From assembly GCA_004299145.1 (NCBI GenBank), contig SCQD01000305.1, positions 1 through 44,699 on the forward strand: a stretch of 44,699 bases of DNA, given 5' to 3'. Shown here in pieces: positions 44,685 through 44,699 of the stretch. The notes beneath the pieces are model-generated. The model was not told the DNA's origin. It did not search any database and was given only the letters and a program-made list of their open reading frames with translations. Source of the DNA: Methylococcaceae bacterium. GTDB lineage: Bacteria > Pseudomonadota > Gammaproteobacteria > Methylococcales > Methylococcaceae. The stretch's first letter is position 1, and the number at the start of each line of letters is the position of its first letter. The translations under genes and the position numbers were made by a program.

Positions 44685-44699
44685 ATTCTTGTGTTTGGG

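Overview
The window is GC-rich chromosomal DNA from a Gram-negative bacterium, most probably a gammaproteobacterium. Evidence for this is the order ypjD (divergent), ffh-rpsP-rimM-trmD-rplS, then ogt and xerD, a lipid A cluster (lpxA, a GnnA-like dehydrogenase, lpxB), a tonB-exbB-exbD set and Kup. A Methylococcales-type methanotroph would fit the gene set and the dense palindromic repeats, but no methane-oxidation gene is present, so the order is only a guess. No rRNA, tRNA, CRISPR array or complete IS element was seen.

Layout. 1-4.2 kb: the 3' end of a giant tandem-repeat adhesin and a TolC-family outer-membrane lipoprotein, possibly a type I secretion locus. 4.2-7 kb: alanine dehydrogenase with an NADP-like cofactor loop, a host-attachment-family protein, a thioredoxin-like [2Fe-2S] ferredoxin, an internally deleted methyltransferase and ppnP. 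7-12.7 kb: a two-gene TIR plus nSTAND-ATPase/WD40 module with overlapping reading frames, resembling NAD-depleting conflict or defence systems. 13-15.6 kb: a methyltransferase with a regulatory domain, then ypjD. 15.7-23.9 kb: the housekeeping block for protein targeting, translation, DNA repair, chromosome resolution and lipid A. 24-27.2 kb: a secreted GH8 glucanase, a coiled-coil membrane protein and a ComFB-like protein. 27.3-28.7 kb: toxin-antitoxin remnants and an intact vapBC. 28.7-33.2 kb: a carbamoyltransferase and a haem-oxygenase-like diiron protein downstream of a cytochrome c. 33.3-34.7 kb: a GT2 glycosyltransferase with a small DMT transporter. 35-40.5 kb: a seven-unit delta-60 propeller/RTX protein, an unknown protein, an AAA/PD-(D/E)XK protein and a CheX-like protein. 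40.6-44.3 kb: kup-tonB-exbB-exbD.

The most striking feature is not one gene. At least five families of short palindromic or terminal-inverted-repeat elements fill the intergenic spaces, sit inside one another, and have entered the coding sequences of at least four genes (ogt, lpxB, the diiron gene and the nSTAND gene) without breaking the frame. One family encodes nearly the same peptide (VGYAVRTxDGxERYAQRTL) in lpxB and twice in the diiron gene. This resembles the protein-coding palindromic elements (RPE) of Rickettsia. At 44.5 kb and 25.4 kb the sequence shows what look like filled sites, where one repeat is split by another.
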